From: Verrucomicrobiota bacterium
GTDB taxonomy: Bacteria > Verrucomicrobiota > Verrucomicrobiia > Verrucomicrobiales > Verrucomicrobiaceae
DNA: 5,359 nt
Direction of reading: 5' to 3'
Assembly: GCA_023429545.1 (NCBI GenBank)
Contig: JAEYUU010000217.1
Location: forward strand, 1 to 5,359
The first letter of the stretch is position 1. Every line of letters starts with the position of its first letter. The notes below the pieces were generated by a model. The model was not told where the DNA came from and ran no database searches. It saw nothing but the letters and a program-made list of their open reading frames with translations. This document shows, in pieces, positions 1 through 5,345 of this stretch. The translations under genes were made by a program, and so were the position numbers.

Positions 1-876
1 ACGTTTGACCGCCAGCGTGGCATGGTCGCGTTCCATCTCCGTGCCAACGAAGCGTCGACCGGTACGCAACGCGGCCACACCGGTGGTGCCGCTGCCCATG
101 AAGGGGTCATAGACCAGCGCGCCTTCCTTGGTGGAGGAGCGGATGCAGCGCTCCACCAGCGAGAGCGGTTTCTGCGTGGGGTGTTTGCCGTGCTGCTTCT
201 CGTCCTTGCCCGGCGCGGTGAATTCCCACACCGACTTCATCTGCTTGCCCGTCACGGCTTTCATGGCGGCGTAGTTGAAGATGTGCTTGCTCTTCGCGGA
301 CTTGGCGGCCCAGAGCACGGTCTCCGTGGCGTGGGTGAAGTAGCGGCAGGAGAGGTTCGGCGGGGGATTGGGTTTCTCCCAGGTGATGTCGTTGAGAATC
401 TTGAACCCGAGCTGCTGCATGGCGTAGCCCACGGAAAAGATGACGTGGTGCGTGCCGCTCACCCAGATGGTGCCATCCGGCTTCAGGGCCTTCTGGCACC
501 ACTCCAGCCAGGCGAGGTTGAACTCGTGGTTCAGCTCCGCACCGCGGGACTTGTCCCAGTCCCCCTTGTCCACCTTCACCATACGGCCGTTCTTGCAGGT
601 CATGCCACCGTTGGAGAGGAAGTACGGCGGGTCGGCAAAGATGGTGTCGAACACACCATGCGGGTGCAAGTCCACCGCGGCCTCCAGCAGCGCGAGGCAA
701 TCGCCCTGGTAGAGCCACGCGCCGTGCTGGGTATCCTCATGGATGAGCCGGGGCGCATCCGTGGGGCCTACACTGGCGACGATGGGGGCGGGCTTCACCA
801 TCCACTCCGGCCGCAGCACCGGGTCCGCAGCATCGGACATTGGTTTTTTGCGGGCGGCAGTTCGGCGGGACGACAT
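1..876 (-). CDS. Beta-class adenine-type DNA methyltransferase, DpnA-like (partial, C-terminus off window)
   Basis: The reverse strand is open for 292 codons from ATG at 876 to the window edge with no stop. It encodes an S-adenosylmethionine-dependent DNA methyltransferase, probably N6-adenine. Motif IV DPPY is at residues 82-85, a KGDWDK segment follows about 20 residues later, HPTQKPL is at 232-238, and the SAM-binding motif I, DPFMGSGTT, is at 257-265. Catalytic motif before SAM motif defines the beta class. The segments FADPPYFLSNGG, NLSCRYFTHATETVLWA and GKQMKSVW recall DpnA/M.DpnIIB (GATC-specific) from memory, so GATC is the likely target, but specificity is inferred. DpnA-type enzymes are around 270 residues, so only a few C-terminal residues should be missing. 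A second in-frame ATG at 840 would remove the 12 residues before it, a basic stretch; neither start has a good ribosome site. No restriction enzyme is visible. Confidence 0.9.
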   Translation of the reverse strand, partial: MSSRRTAARKKPMSDAADPVLRPEWMVKPAPIVASVGPTDAPRLIHEDTQHGAWLYQGDCLALLEAAVDLHPHGVFDTIFADPPYFLSNGGMTCKNGRMVKVDKGDWDKSRGAELNHEFNLAWLEWCQKALKPDGTIWVSGTHHVIFSVGYAMQQLGFKILNDITWEKPNPPPNLSCRYFTHATETVLWAAKSAKSKHIFNYAAMKAVTGKQMKSVWEFTAPGKDEKQHGKHPTQKPLSLVERCIRSSTKEGALVYDPFMGSGTTGVAALRTGRRFVGTEMERDHATLAVKR

Positions 877-991
877 TCCCTGTTCAATCGAATACGCAGG
901 GGTTCCGTCAAGCACGATTCCATGGTTCACGCGGAAGATACGGCTCGTCCGGCCATTCCCTCAGTCTCCGCTGACGCTCCATCATTCGCGC

Positions 992-1009
992 TTGTGAAAT
1001 TTTTCACAA
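992..1009. promoter_or_regulatory. Crp/Fnr-family operator-like palindrome
   Basis: TTGTGAAA and TTTCACAA form perfect 8-bp arms around a TT spacer. The core reads TGTGA-N6-TCACA, identical to the Escherichia coli CRP half-site arrangement. It lies in the divergent intergenic region, 63 bp before the nuoD ATG and 115 bp before the methyltransferase ATG, a sensible place for an operator. The symmetry is directly visible; binding by a Crp/Fnr homologue is inference. It is also AT-rich against GC-rich surroundings, as expected of a promoter region. Confidence 0.55.
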
Positions 1010-1072
1010 ATTGATCTTGCCGCACGCCCTCCCGCGGGCACCTTCCCTTTCAGCCCCTCTCCTGCCTCCCAC

Positions 1073-2320
1073 ATGGCCACCACCGTCCGCGAACTCGAAG
1101 CTCCCGATGCCGCCGCGAAATCCGCGCTGCATGAAGAGGCCGTGTCGGACATGATTGGCGAGAAGCTGGTGCTGAACATGGGCCCCTCTCACCCGGCCAC
1201 CCACGGCGTGCTCCGCCTGGTGCTGGAGCTGGACGGCGAGATCATCACCAAGGCGGACCCGGATGTCGGGTACCTGCACCGTGGGGATGAGAAGATCGCC
1301 GAAAACATGCACTACAACCAGTTCGTGCCCTACACGGACCGGCTGGACTACCTGGCCCCCCTCGCGAACAACGTGGCCTACGCCATGACCGTGGAGAAGC
1401 TCATGGGTTGGGAATTGCCCGAGCGCGGCAAGGCCATCCGCGTGATCTGCTGCGAGATGGCGCGCATCTCCTCCCACCTGCTCGGCGTGGGCGTGTTTGC
1501 CATGGACGTGGGCGCCATGTCGGCATTCCTGTACACCTTCACGGAGCGCGAGAAGCTCTACAATCTCAGCGAGCAGCTCACCGGAGCACGCTTCACCACC
1601 AGCTACACCCGTGTCGGCGGCCAGACCCGCGACATGAATGAAGCCTTCATCACCGGCCTGAAAAAATTCCTCAAGGAAATCCTTCCCGTCATCGATGAGC
1701 TGGACGCCCTGCTCTCGAAGAACAGCATCTTCCTGGGCCGAACCCAGGGGCTCGGTGTCATCTCCAAGGAGGAAGCCATCGCCTGGGGCATCACCGGCCC
1801 GAACGCACGCGGCAGCGGCGTGGATTTCGACATCCGCAAGGCCAACCCGTATCTCGATTACCAGAAATACGAGTTCGACATCCCCATCGGCACCACGGGA
1901 GACAGCTATGACCGCTATCTCGTCCGCATGGAGGAGATGCGCCAGAGCGTCCGCATCCTGAACCAGGTGCTCGCAGACCTGCCCGGCGGCCCCATCAACG
2001 TGGGCGACCCGAAGAACATGCTGCCCAAGAAGGAAGGCGTGCTCATGAAGATGGAGGAGCTCATCCACCATTTCATCGTCGCCACCCAGGGCATCGATGC
2101 GCCTCCCGGCGAAGTGTACTTCGGCGCGGAGAATCCCAAGGGCGAGCTCGGCTTTTACATTTGCAGCAAGGGCGGCGGCGTGCCCTACCGCCTGAAGATT
2201 CGCAGCCCCTCCTTCATCAACCTGAGCATCCTGCCCAAGCTCCTTCCCGGCCACATGCTCAGCGACGTCCCTGCCATCCTCGGCAGCTTCGACTTCGTCA
2301 TGGGCGAGTGTGATCGGTAG
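1073..2320 (+). CDS. nuoD: NADH-quinone oxidoreductase subunit D (complex I 49-kDa subunit)
   Basis: This 415-residue protein is the NuoD/Nqo4 subunit of the peripheral arm of respiratory complex I. With NuoB it forms the quinone-reduction site at the cytoplasmic face of the membrane. MGPSHPATHGVLRL at 36-49 is the family signature. By alignment with the bovine 49-kDa subunit, H44 and Y93 match the quinone-contacting His59 and Tyr108, with the same 49-residue separation. The C-terminus VMGECDR is typical. The CxxC pairs of [NiFe] hydrogenase large subunits are absent, which excludes a group 4 hydrogenase. The length is usual for the family, with about 25 residues ahead of the conserved core. 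The ATG at 1073 lacks a Shine-Dalgarno sequence and is preceded by a pyrimidine-rich leader. nuoE follows after 20 bp, so the two are probably co-transcribed. nuoC is not upstream; the neighbour there is a divergent methyltransferase. Confidence 0.97.
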   Translation: MATTVRELEAPDAAAKSALHEEAVSDMIGEKLVLNMGPSHPATHGVLRLVLELDGEIITKADPDVGYLHRGDEKIAENMHYNQFVPYTDRLDYLAPLANNVAYAMTVEKLMGWELPERGKAIRVICCEMARISSHLLGVGVFAMDVGAMSAFLYTFTEREKLYNLSEQLTGARFTTSYTRVGGQTRDMNEAFITGLKKFLKEILPVIDELDALLSKNSIFLGRTQGLGVISKEEAIAWGITGPNARGSGVDFDIRKANPYLDYQKYEFDIPIGTTGDSYDRYLVRMEEMRQSVRILNQVLADLPGGPINVGDPKNMLPKKEGVLMKMEELIHHFIVATQGIDAPPGEVYFGAENPKGELGFYICSKGGGVPYRLKIRSPSFINLSILPKLLPGHMLSDVPAILGSFDFVMGECDR

Positions 2321-2340
2321 CAGCATCCAGAATTTTGATC

Positions 2341-2841
2341 ATGGCACTGGCAGTCCCCGCAGAGCTCGAAGCGAAAATGGACGAGGTAATCACGCATTAC
2401 CCCGTCTCGAAGCGCAGTGCCGTGCTGCCGCTGCTGCACCTCATCCAGCATCACTTCCGCTACATCAGTGAGGAGGCGGTCACGTGGGTTGCGGCGAAGC
2501 TGGGACTGGAGCCCATCCAGGTGCTGGAGGTCGTCACCTTCTACCCTGGCTTCCGCCAGACCGCTCCGGGCAAGTTCCACATCCGCGTCTGCCGCACGCT
2601 CTCCTGTGCGATGGCGGGCAGCTATGAGCTCATGGAGTCCCTGTGCAAGACGGCGAACATCGACCGCTCCCACACGGATCACCATCACCCCATCGCGGTC
2701 AGTCCGGACGGGAAATACAGCATCGAGTTCGCGGAATGCCTCGCCAGTTGCGGCTTCGGTCCGGTGTGCATGGTGGAGGATGACTTCCACGAGGCCGTCC
2801 AGCCGGACAAGGCCGCGGAACTGCTGAAAAGCTACCAGTAG
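2341..2841 (+). CDS. nuoE: NADH-quinone oxidoreductase subunit E (complex I 24-kDa [2Fe-2S] subunit)
   Basis: This 166-residue protein is the thioredoxin-fold NuoE/Nqo2 subunit of the NADH-dehydrogenase module, carrying the off-pathway [2Fe-2S] cluster N1a next to NuoF. The N-terminal helical part is about residues 1-70 and includes VLEVVTFYPGF. The cluster ligands are C84 and C89 (CRTLSC, C-x4-C) and C133 and C137 (CLASC, C-x3-C). The 43 residues between the pairs exceed the roughly 35 of Thermus Nqo2; the extra length includes the histidine-rich segment HTDHHHP at 111-117. Length is normal for NuoE. ATG 2341 was chosen over an in-frame TTG at 2335, which adds only two residues; neither has a clear ribosome site. 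It follows nuoD by 20 bp. nuoF, its usual downstream partner, is not here: the next gene encodes IF-1. Confidence 0.96.
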   Translation: MALAVPAELEAKMDEVITHYPVSKRSAVLPLLHLIQHHFRYISEEAVTWVAAKLGLEPIQVLEVVTFYPGFRQTAPGKFHIRVCRTLSCAMAGSYELMESLCKTANIDRSHTDHHHPIAVSPDGKYSIEFAECLASCGFGPVCMVEDDFHEAVQPDKAAELLKSYQ

Positions 2842-2867
2842 GCCGCATTCCAGCTTCCTGCCGCCGC

Positions 2868-2879
2868 GGATCTAGATCC
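2868..2879. repeat. 12-bp perfect palindrome GGATCTAGATCC
   Basis: A perfect 12-bp palindrome, containing two GATC sites and a central CTAG, lies 27 bp after the nuoE stop in the gap before the IF-1 gene. It could be a protein-binding site or chance. It has no T-tract after it and is not terminator-like. Two closely spaced GATC sites would be substrates for a GATC methyltransferase if the enzyme at 1-876 has that specificity. Confidence 0.35.
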
Positions 2880-2968
2880 CATCTCGGACGAAAAACTCCT
2901 TGTCAGTGTCCGTGGGTGCGGCACGTTGCAGTTTCTGTGCCCGCGCGGCATTTTTGCTCACTGTCTGC

Positions 2969-3385
2969 ATGTCTTCTCCGTTCCGTCCCACTCTTCTCAA
3001 TTCTGATCTCTCATCTCCTTCGGGAGATGTCTTTGGTGTCTTCCATGCCACGAGGCAGCCGAACCGTCCAGGGGGCGGTCGGGGCCGTGGGGGCGGTGGT
3101 CGTGGTCGCGGCCGTGGTGGTCCCATGGGTGGCCGTGGCGGCCCCATGCGTGGGGGTCCGGTGGAGCCTGCCAATCCCGAGGATGCCGTCGAGGTTGAAG
3201 GCACCGTCGCCGCCGTGCTTGCGGGCACCATGTTCCGCGTGACGCTGCGCAATGGGCACACGGTGCTCGCCCACATTTCCGGGAAGATGCGCAAGCGCTT
3301 CATCCGCCTCGTCATTGGTGACGAGGTAAAGCTGGAGATGTCCCCCTACGATCCGGACAAGGCGCGTATCGTTTACCGTCTGTGA
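2969..3385 (+). CDS. infA: Translation initiation factor IF-1 with Gly/Arg-rich N-terminal extension (start uncertain)
   Basis: The last 70 residues (69-138 from the ATG at 2969) are a complete IF-1, the small OB-fold factor that binds the 30S A site during initiation. Hallmarks are VEGTV at 76-80, MFRV at 88-91, [19 protein letters not shown] at 95-113, GDEV at 117-120 and the terminal SPYD...ARIVYRL. Ordinary IF-1 is about 72 residues. Here it is preceded by a low-complexity tract (residues 34-64: 18 Gly, 7 Arg), with GGN/CGN codons kept in the IF-1 frame, so the tract looks translated. The start is doubtful. ATG 2969 is the first ATG in frame, but residues 1-27 have poor third-position GC (11 of 27) and span a strong hairpin. 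ATG 3045 (MPRGSR) looks more natural but is in another frame and would need a one-base shift. An in-frame ATG also lies inside the tract, near 3125. No Shine-Dalgarno sequence fits. The IF-1 identity is secure; the N-terminus is not. Confidence 0.9.
   Translation: MSSPFRPTLLNSDLSSPSGDVFGVFHATRQPNRPGGGRGRGGGGRGRGRGGPMGGRGGPMRGGPVEPANPEDAVEVEGTVAAVLAGTMFRVTLRNGHTVLAHISGKMRKRFIRLVIGDEVKLEMSPYDPDKARIVYRL
3012..3029 (+). other. cUUCGg tetraloop hairpin ahead of the IF-1 coding core
   Basis: CATCTCC and GGAGATG form a perfect 7-bp stem around TTCG, closed by C-G, the exceptionally stable cUUCGg tetraloop in RNA. There is no T-run behind it, so it is a poor intrinsic terminator. It sits either in the 5' leader of the IF-1 gene or, if translation starts at 2969, over codons 15-21. 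The 3' arm contains GGGAG and an out-of-frame ATG, so it could hide a ribosome-binding site. The structure is seen; a regulatory role is inference. Confidence 0.5.
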
Positions 3386-3402
3386 GCGCGCTTTGCGCTC
3401 AC
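3382..3402 (+). terminator. Hairpin overlapping the IF-1 stop codon, possible terminator
   Basis: GTGAGCGC and GCGCTCAC make a perfect 8-bp stem with a 5-nt loop (GCTTT), beginning one base before the TGA of the IF-1 gene. It is GC-rich and stable but not followed by a T-tract, so it may be a weak or factor-assisted terminator or a 3' stabilising structure. Confidence 0.4.
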
Positions 3403-3410
3403 CATTGAGG

Positions 3411-3452
3411 GCGGCAGCCTGCCATTCTTGAAGGTGGCGGCTGCAACCCGCC
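3411..3452. repeat. Inverted-repeat-rich GGCGGC element (REP-like candidate)
   Basis: Between the IF-1 and RDD genes lie GGCAG-C-CTGCC (3413-3423) and GGCGG-N7-CCGCC (3436-3452). In addition, GCAGCC at 3414-3419 can pair with GGCTGC at 3439-3444. Short nested inverted repeats of this kind in an intergenic gap resemble dispersed REP-type elements. Only one copy is in this window, so the repeat family is a guess. Confidence 0.3.
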
Positions 3453-3473
3453 AGCCCGTTCGCCTGACTCGCG

Positions 3474-4268
3474 ATGTCTGAATACCATCTCAACATCGCG
3501 GAGAAGCAGACTGGCCCACACAGCCAGTTCTTCATCATCCAGGGCATCCGGGAGGGCCGCCTCCGGGGGAACGAGATGGTCTGGCGCATGGGACTGGAGG
3601 GCTGGCAGCCGCTCCGTGAGCTGGAGGACTTCTCCAGCTACTGGCCGCCTTCGCCTGAAGTGCTGGCCAAGGCGGAGTCTGCCAAAGAACTGGCCCGCAC
3701 CGAACTGGACCGGCCCCAGCCCTGGCTGCGCTTCTGGGCGCGCATGGTGGACCTGATTTGGTTCTTCTGTGCCGCCACCCTGGTTCTGGGCGTGGTGTTC
3801 CCAGAGGCCTGGGTGCAGTGGTTGGGCCAGACCACACGTTTCCCCATCCCACTGGAGCCTCTGATCCTGCTGTTGTATGTCCCCGTGGAGGCTTGGATGC
3901 TCTCCCGCTACGGCACCACCCCAGGGAAGTCTCTCCTGCGCATGCAGGTCCGTACCCTTCCGGGTGGGCTGCCCACCTTCCGGCAGGCGGCGCATCGCAG
4001 TTTCCTGGTCTATATCAAGGGGCTCGCGCTGGGACTTCCCTTTGTCTCCTTGTTCCTCATGCTCTGGTGGAAATTCCGGCTGCCGCAGGCGCGCGTTGCC
4101 CCATGGGATGAGGCGGCGGAGACCCGCGTGGAGCACGGGGAGCCGGAAGGCTGGCGCTATATGCTCCTCGTGGGCATCGTGCTCGGCGTGATCATGACTT
4201 TTGTCCTCCTGCTGGTCCAGAATTGGGCGGAGTTTGAGGCGGTCCGGCGCAACTACTTGTCCAAGTGA
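3474..4268 (+). CDS. GYF_2 domain plus RDD family membrane protein
   Basis: This 264-residue protein combines two recognisable parts. Residues 4-53 match the GYF_2 (DUF4339) pattern: GP at 14-15, then VWRMGLEGWQPLREL at 36-50, with the conserved tryptophans W37 and W44. Residues about 85-205 form an RDD domain: R86 and ARMVD at 89-93 supply the arginine/aspartate signature at the start of the first membrane helix, and GTTPGKSLLRMQVR at 147-160 is the characteristic loop. Hydrophobic segments are near 94-109, 127-143, 176-197 and 228-249, so about four membrane spans with the GYF_2 part probably cytoplasmic. RDD proteins are poorly understood; some are linked to ion transport. GYF_2 is thought to bind peptides. 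No substrate can be assigned. ATG 3474 gives an N-terminus that fits the GYF_2 domain exactly. It lies 88 bp after the IF-1 gene, behind a hairpin, so it may have its own promoter. Confidence 0.87.
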   Translation: MSEYHLNIAEKQTGPHSQFFIIQGIREGRLRGNEMVWRMGLEGWQPLRELEDFSSYWPPSPEVLAKAESAKELARTELDRPQPWLRFWARMVDLIWFFCAATLVLGVVFPEAWVQWLGQTTRFPIPLEPLILLLYVPVEAWMLSRYGTTPGKSLLRMQVRTLPGGLPTFRQAAHRSFLVYIKGLALGLPFVSLFLMLWWKFRLPQARVAPWDEAAETRVEHGEPEGWRYMLLVGIVLGVIMTFVLLLVQNWAEFEAVRRNYLSK

Positions 4269-4294
4269 GCCTGCTGTGCTTCATGAGATGACCC

Positions 4295-4840
4295 ATGGCC
4301 GGTAGCATCGTTTACTTCGACCTCGAAACCCAGCGCACTGCGAATGACGTGGGCGGCTGGTCCAACAAGCACCAGATGGGCATGTCCATCGGCGTGACCT
4401 ACAACGCCGGCCAGGCCGCCTACAACATCTACACCGAGCAGACCGTGCAGCAGCTCATCTCCGAGCTCCGTTCCGCGAGCCTCGTGATTGGGTTCAATCA
4501 CGTGAGCTTCGACTACGGCGTGCTGGGTGGATATTATGCCTTTGATCTTTCCATGGAGTTACGCAGCCTCGACCTCATGGTGGACCTCGAGAAACAGCTC
4601 GGACACCGTCCCAAGCTGGAGGATGTTGCCGTGGCCACCCTCGGCGTCGGCAAGACGGCGGAAGGCCTCCAGGCCATCCGCTGGTGGCAGCAGGGCAAAC
4701 TGGCAGAGATCGCCGAATACTGCGCCTACGACGTGAAAGTCACGAAGTGCGTGCACGAATACGGCGCCCAGCACGGCCACGTGAAATACAAGGACCGCAA
4801 CGGCCGCGAGCAGCAGCTCGCGGTGGCGTGGACGCTGTAG
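4295..4840 (+). CDS. DEDDy-type 3'-5' exonuclease-like protein (RNase H-like fold)
   Basis: This 181-residue protein has the three exonuclease motifs of the DEDDy branch of the RNase H-like superfamily. Exo I is YFDLET with D9 and E11, Exo II is NHVSFD with D73, and Exo III is YCAYD with Y142 and D146 (Y-x3-D). All four acidic metal ligands and the tyrosine are present, so it should be catalytically competent on DNA or RNA ends. The segment KTAEGLQAIRWWQQGKL (120-136) ahead of Exo III resembles YprB/MrfB-type RNase_H_2 domains, which in other bacteria pair with or are fused to DEAD/DEAH helicases. No helicase is attached or adjacent here. The protein is a single domain with only about 35 residues after Exo III. 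It starts 26 bp after the RDD gene, with a weak GAG about 11 bases upstream, and could be co-transcribed with it. Substrate and pathway are unknown. Confidence 0.78.
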   Translation: MAGSIVYFDLETQRTANDVGGWSNKHQMGMSIGVTYNAGQAAYNIYTEQTVQQLISELRSASLVIGFNHVSFDYGVLGGYYAFDLSMELRSLDLMVDLEKQLGHRPKLEDVAVATLGVGKTAEGLQAIRWWQQGKLAEIAEYCAYDVKVTKCVHEYGAQHGHVKYKDRNGREQQLAVAWTL

Positions 4841-4930
4841 GTGTCGGCTCCGAAATCGACCCACCCCGCAGACAAAACTTCGTGACATTCGCGCCCTGTC
4901 GCGTTTGGATCGAAAAGTATTCCCCTGTGC

Positions 4931-4976
4931 GCAACCCCAGCCTCCCCGGCGGGGTTGCTGTTCGTATCTTTCTTTA
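4931..4976 (+). terminator. Probable intrinsic terminator after the exonuclease gene
   Basis: GCAACCCC (4931-4938) pairs perfectly with GGGGTTGC (4951-4958). Inside, GCC/GGC adds three pairs beyond a single bulged A, leaving a TCCCC loop. The next 17 bases are 11 T, an interrupted T-rich tail. It lies 90 bp after the exonuclease stop and 54 bp before the next start, where a terminator would separate the two transcripts. The interrupted T-tract keeps confidence moderate. Confidence 0.55.
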
Positions 4977-5012
4977 CCGAACTTCGTTCTTCACCTCGAA
5001 CCACTCACGCAT

Positions 5013-5285
5013 ATGGCCCAGGCAATCATGGATCCGGAGGAAGTGCGCCGCTTCGCCAAGGAGCTCAAGCGCTTCAATGACGACGTGCAGGTGAAGGCCG
5101 GCGCGCTCCACGCCCGCTTCACTGCACTGGGCAGCACCTGGCAGGACCAGGAGCACGAAAAGTTCGCGGAGGAGTTCATCACCACCATGAAGGCGCTGAA
5201 AAAGTTCACCGAAATCGCGGAGAAGCACACGCCCTTTCTCCTGCGCAAGGCCCAGCGCATCGAGCAGTACCTCGACCAGCGGTAG
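5013..5285 (+). CDS. WXG100-like small helical protein
   Basis: This 90-residue protein fits the WXG100/ESAT-6-like pattern: two predicted amphipathic helices (about 8-38 and 46-88) joined by a turn holding LGSTWQDQEHEKF, where W43-x-D45 takes the place of W-x-G. Length and the central Trp suit the family, whose members form helical-hairpin dimers and are often type VII secretion substrates. There is no signal peptide and no cysteine. The C-terminal part FLLRKAQRIEQYLDQR is strongly charged and helical. Nothing in the window encodes an EccC/FtsK-type ATPase or other secretion component, so a secretion role is only inferred from the fold. ATG 5013 was chosen because the reading frame upstream (from 4905) crosses a hairpin and T-rich region with no helical character. 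There is no Shine-Dalgarno sequence before it. Confidence 0.75.
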   Translation: MAQAIMDPEEVRRFAKELKRFNDDVQVKAGALHARFTALGSTWQDQEHEKFAEEFITTMKALKKFTEIAEKHTPFLLRKAQRIEQYLDQR

Positions 5286-5299
5286 CCGGCACGCGGTGG

Positions 5300-5345
5300 G
5301 CCGGAAGGCATTGTCATTCGCGCCCCGCTCTCTGGCCTTTCCGGC
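5300..5345. repeat. Imperfect inverted repeat downstream of the WXG100-like gene
   Basis: GCCGGAA (5300-5306) pairs with TTCCGGC (5339-5345), and GGC/GCC extends the stem past a single bulged T, enclosing about 25 nt. It could form a 10-bp hairpin 14 bp after the stop codon. The long loop and lack of a T-tract make a terminator uncertain. No gene start is visible in the remaining bases. Confidence 0.3.

Noticed and set aside
22..1014. A 330-codon plus-strand open frame opposite the methyltransferase
   Set aside because: Its translation is low in recognisable motifs, while the opposite strand carries all methyltransferase motifs. It is an antisense shadow in GC-rich DNA.
1073..2320. Group 4 [NiFe] hydrogenase large subunit instead of NuoD
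   Set aside because: The N- and C-terminal CxxC nickel-binding pairs are absent, while the NuoD quinone-site residues are present.
1004..2326. A 440-codon minus-strand open frame covering nuoD
   Set aside because: NuoD on the plus strand is unmistakable; the minus frame is rich in His, Ala, Val and Gly as expected of the complement of a high-GC gene.
2900..2968. TTG start at 2900 for the IF-1 gene
   Set aside because: It would add residues with no similarity to IF-1 and no ribosome site; the region reads as an intergenic leader.
2916..3242. A 108-codon plus-strand frame overlapping the IF-1 gene as a separate protein
   Set aside because: It has no domain and ends inside the IF-1 region. 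Its ATGs at 3027 and 3045 are considered only as possible starts for IF-1 with a frame change.
3399..4136. A 245-codon minus-strand open frame over the RDD gene
   Set aside because: It has no recognisable domain, and the plus strand encodes clear GYF_2 and RDD signatures.
4905..5012. N-terminal extension of the WXG100-like protein from 4905
   Set aside because: It would translate through the terminator-like hairpin and adds non-helical residues atypical of the family; ATG 5013 gives the normal length.
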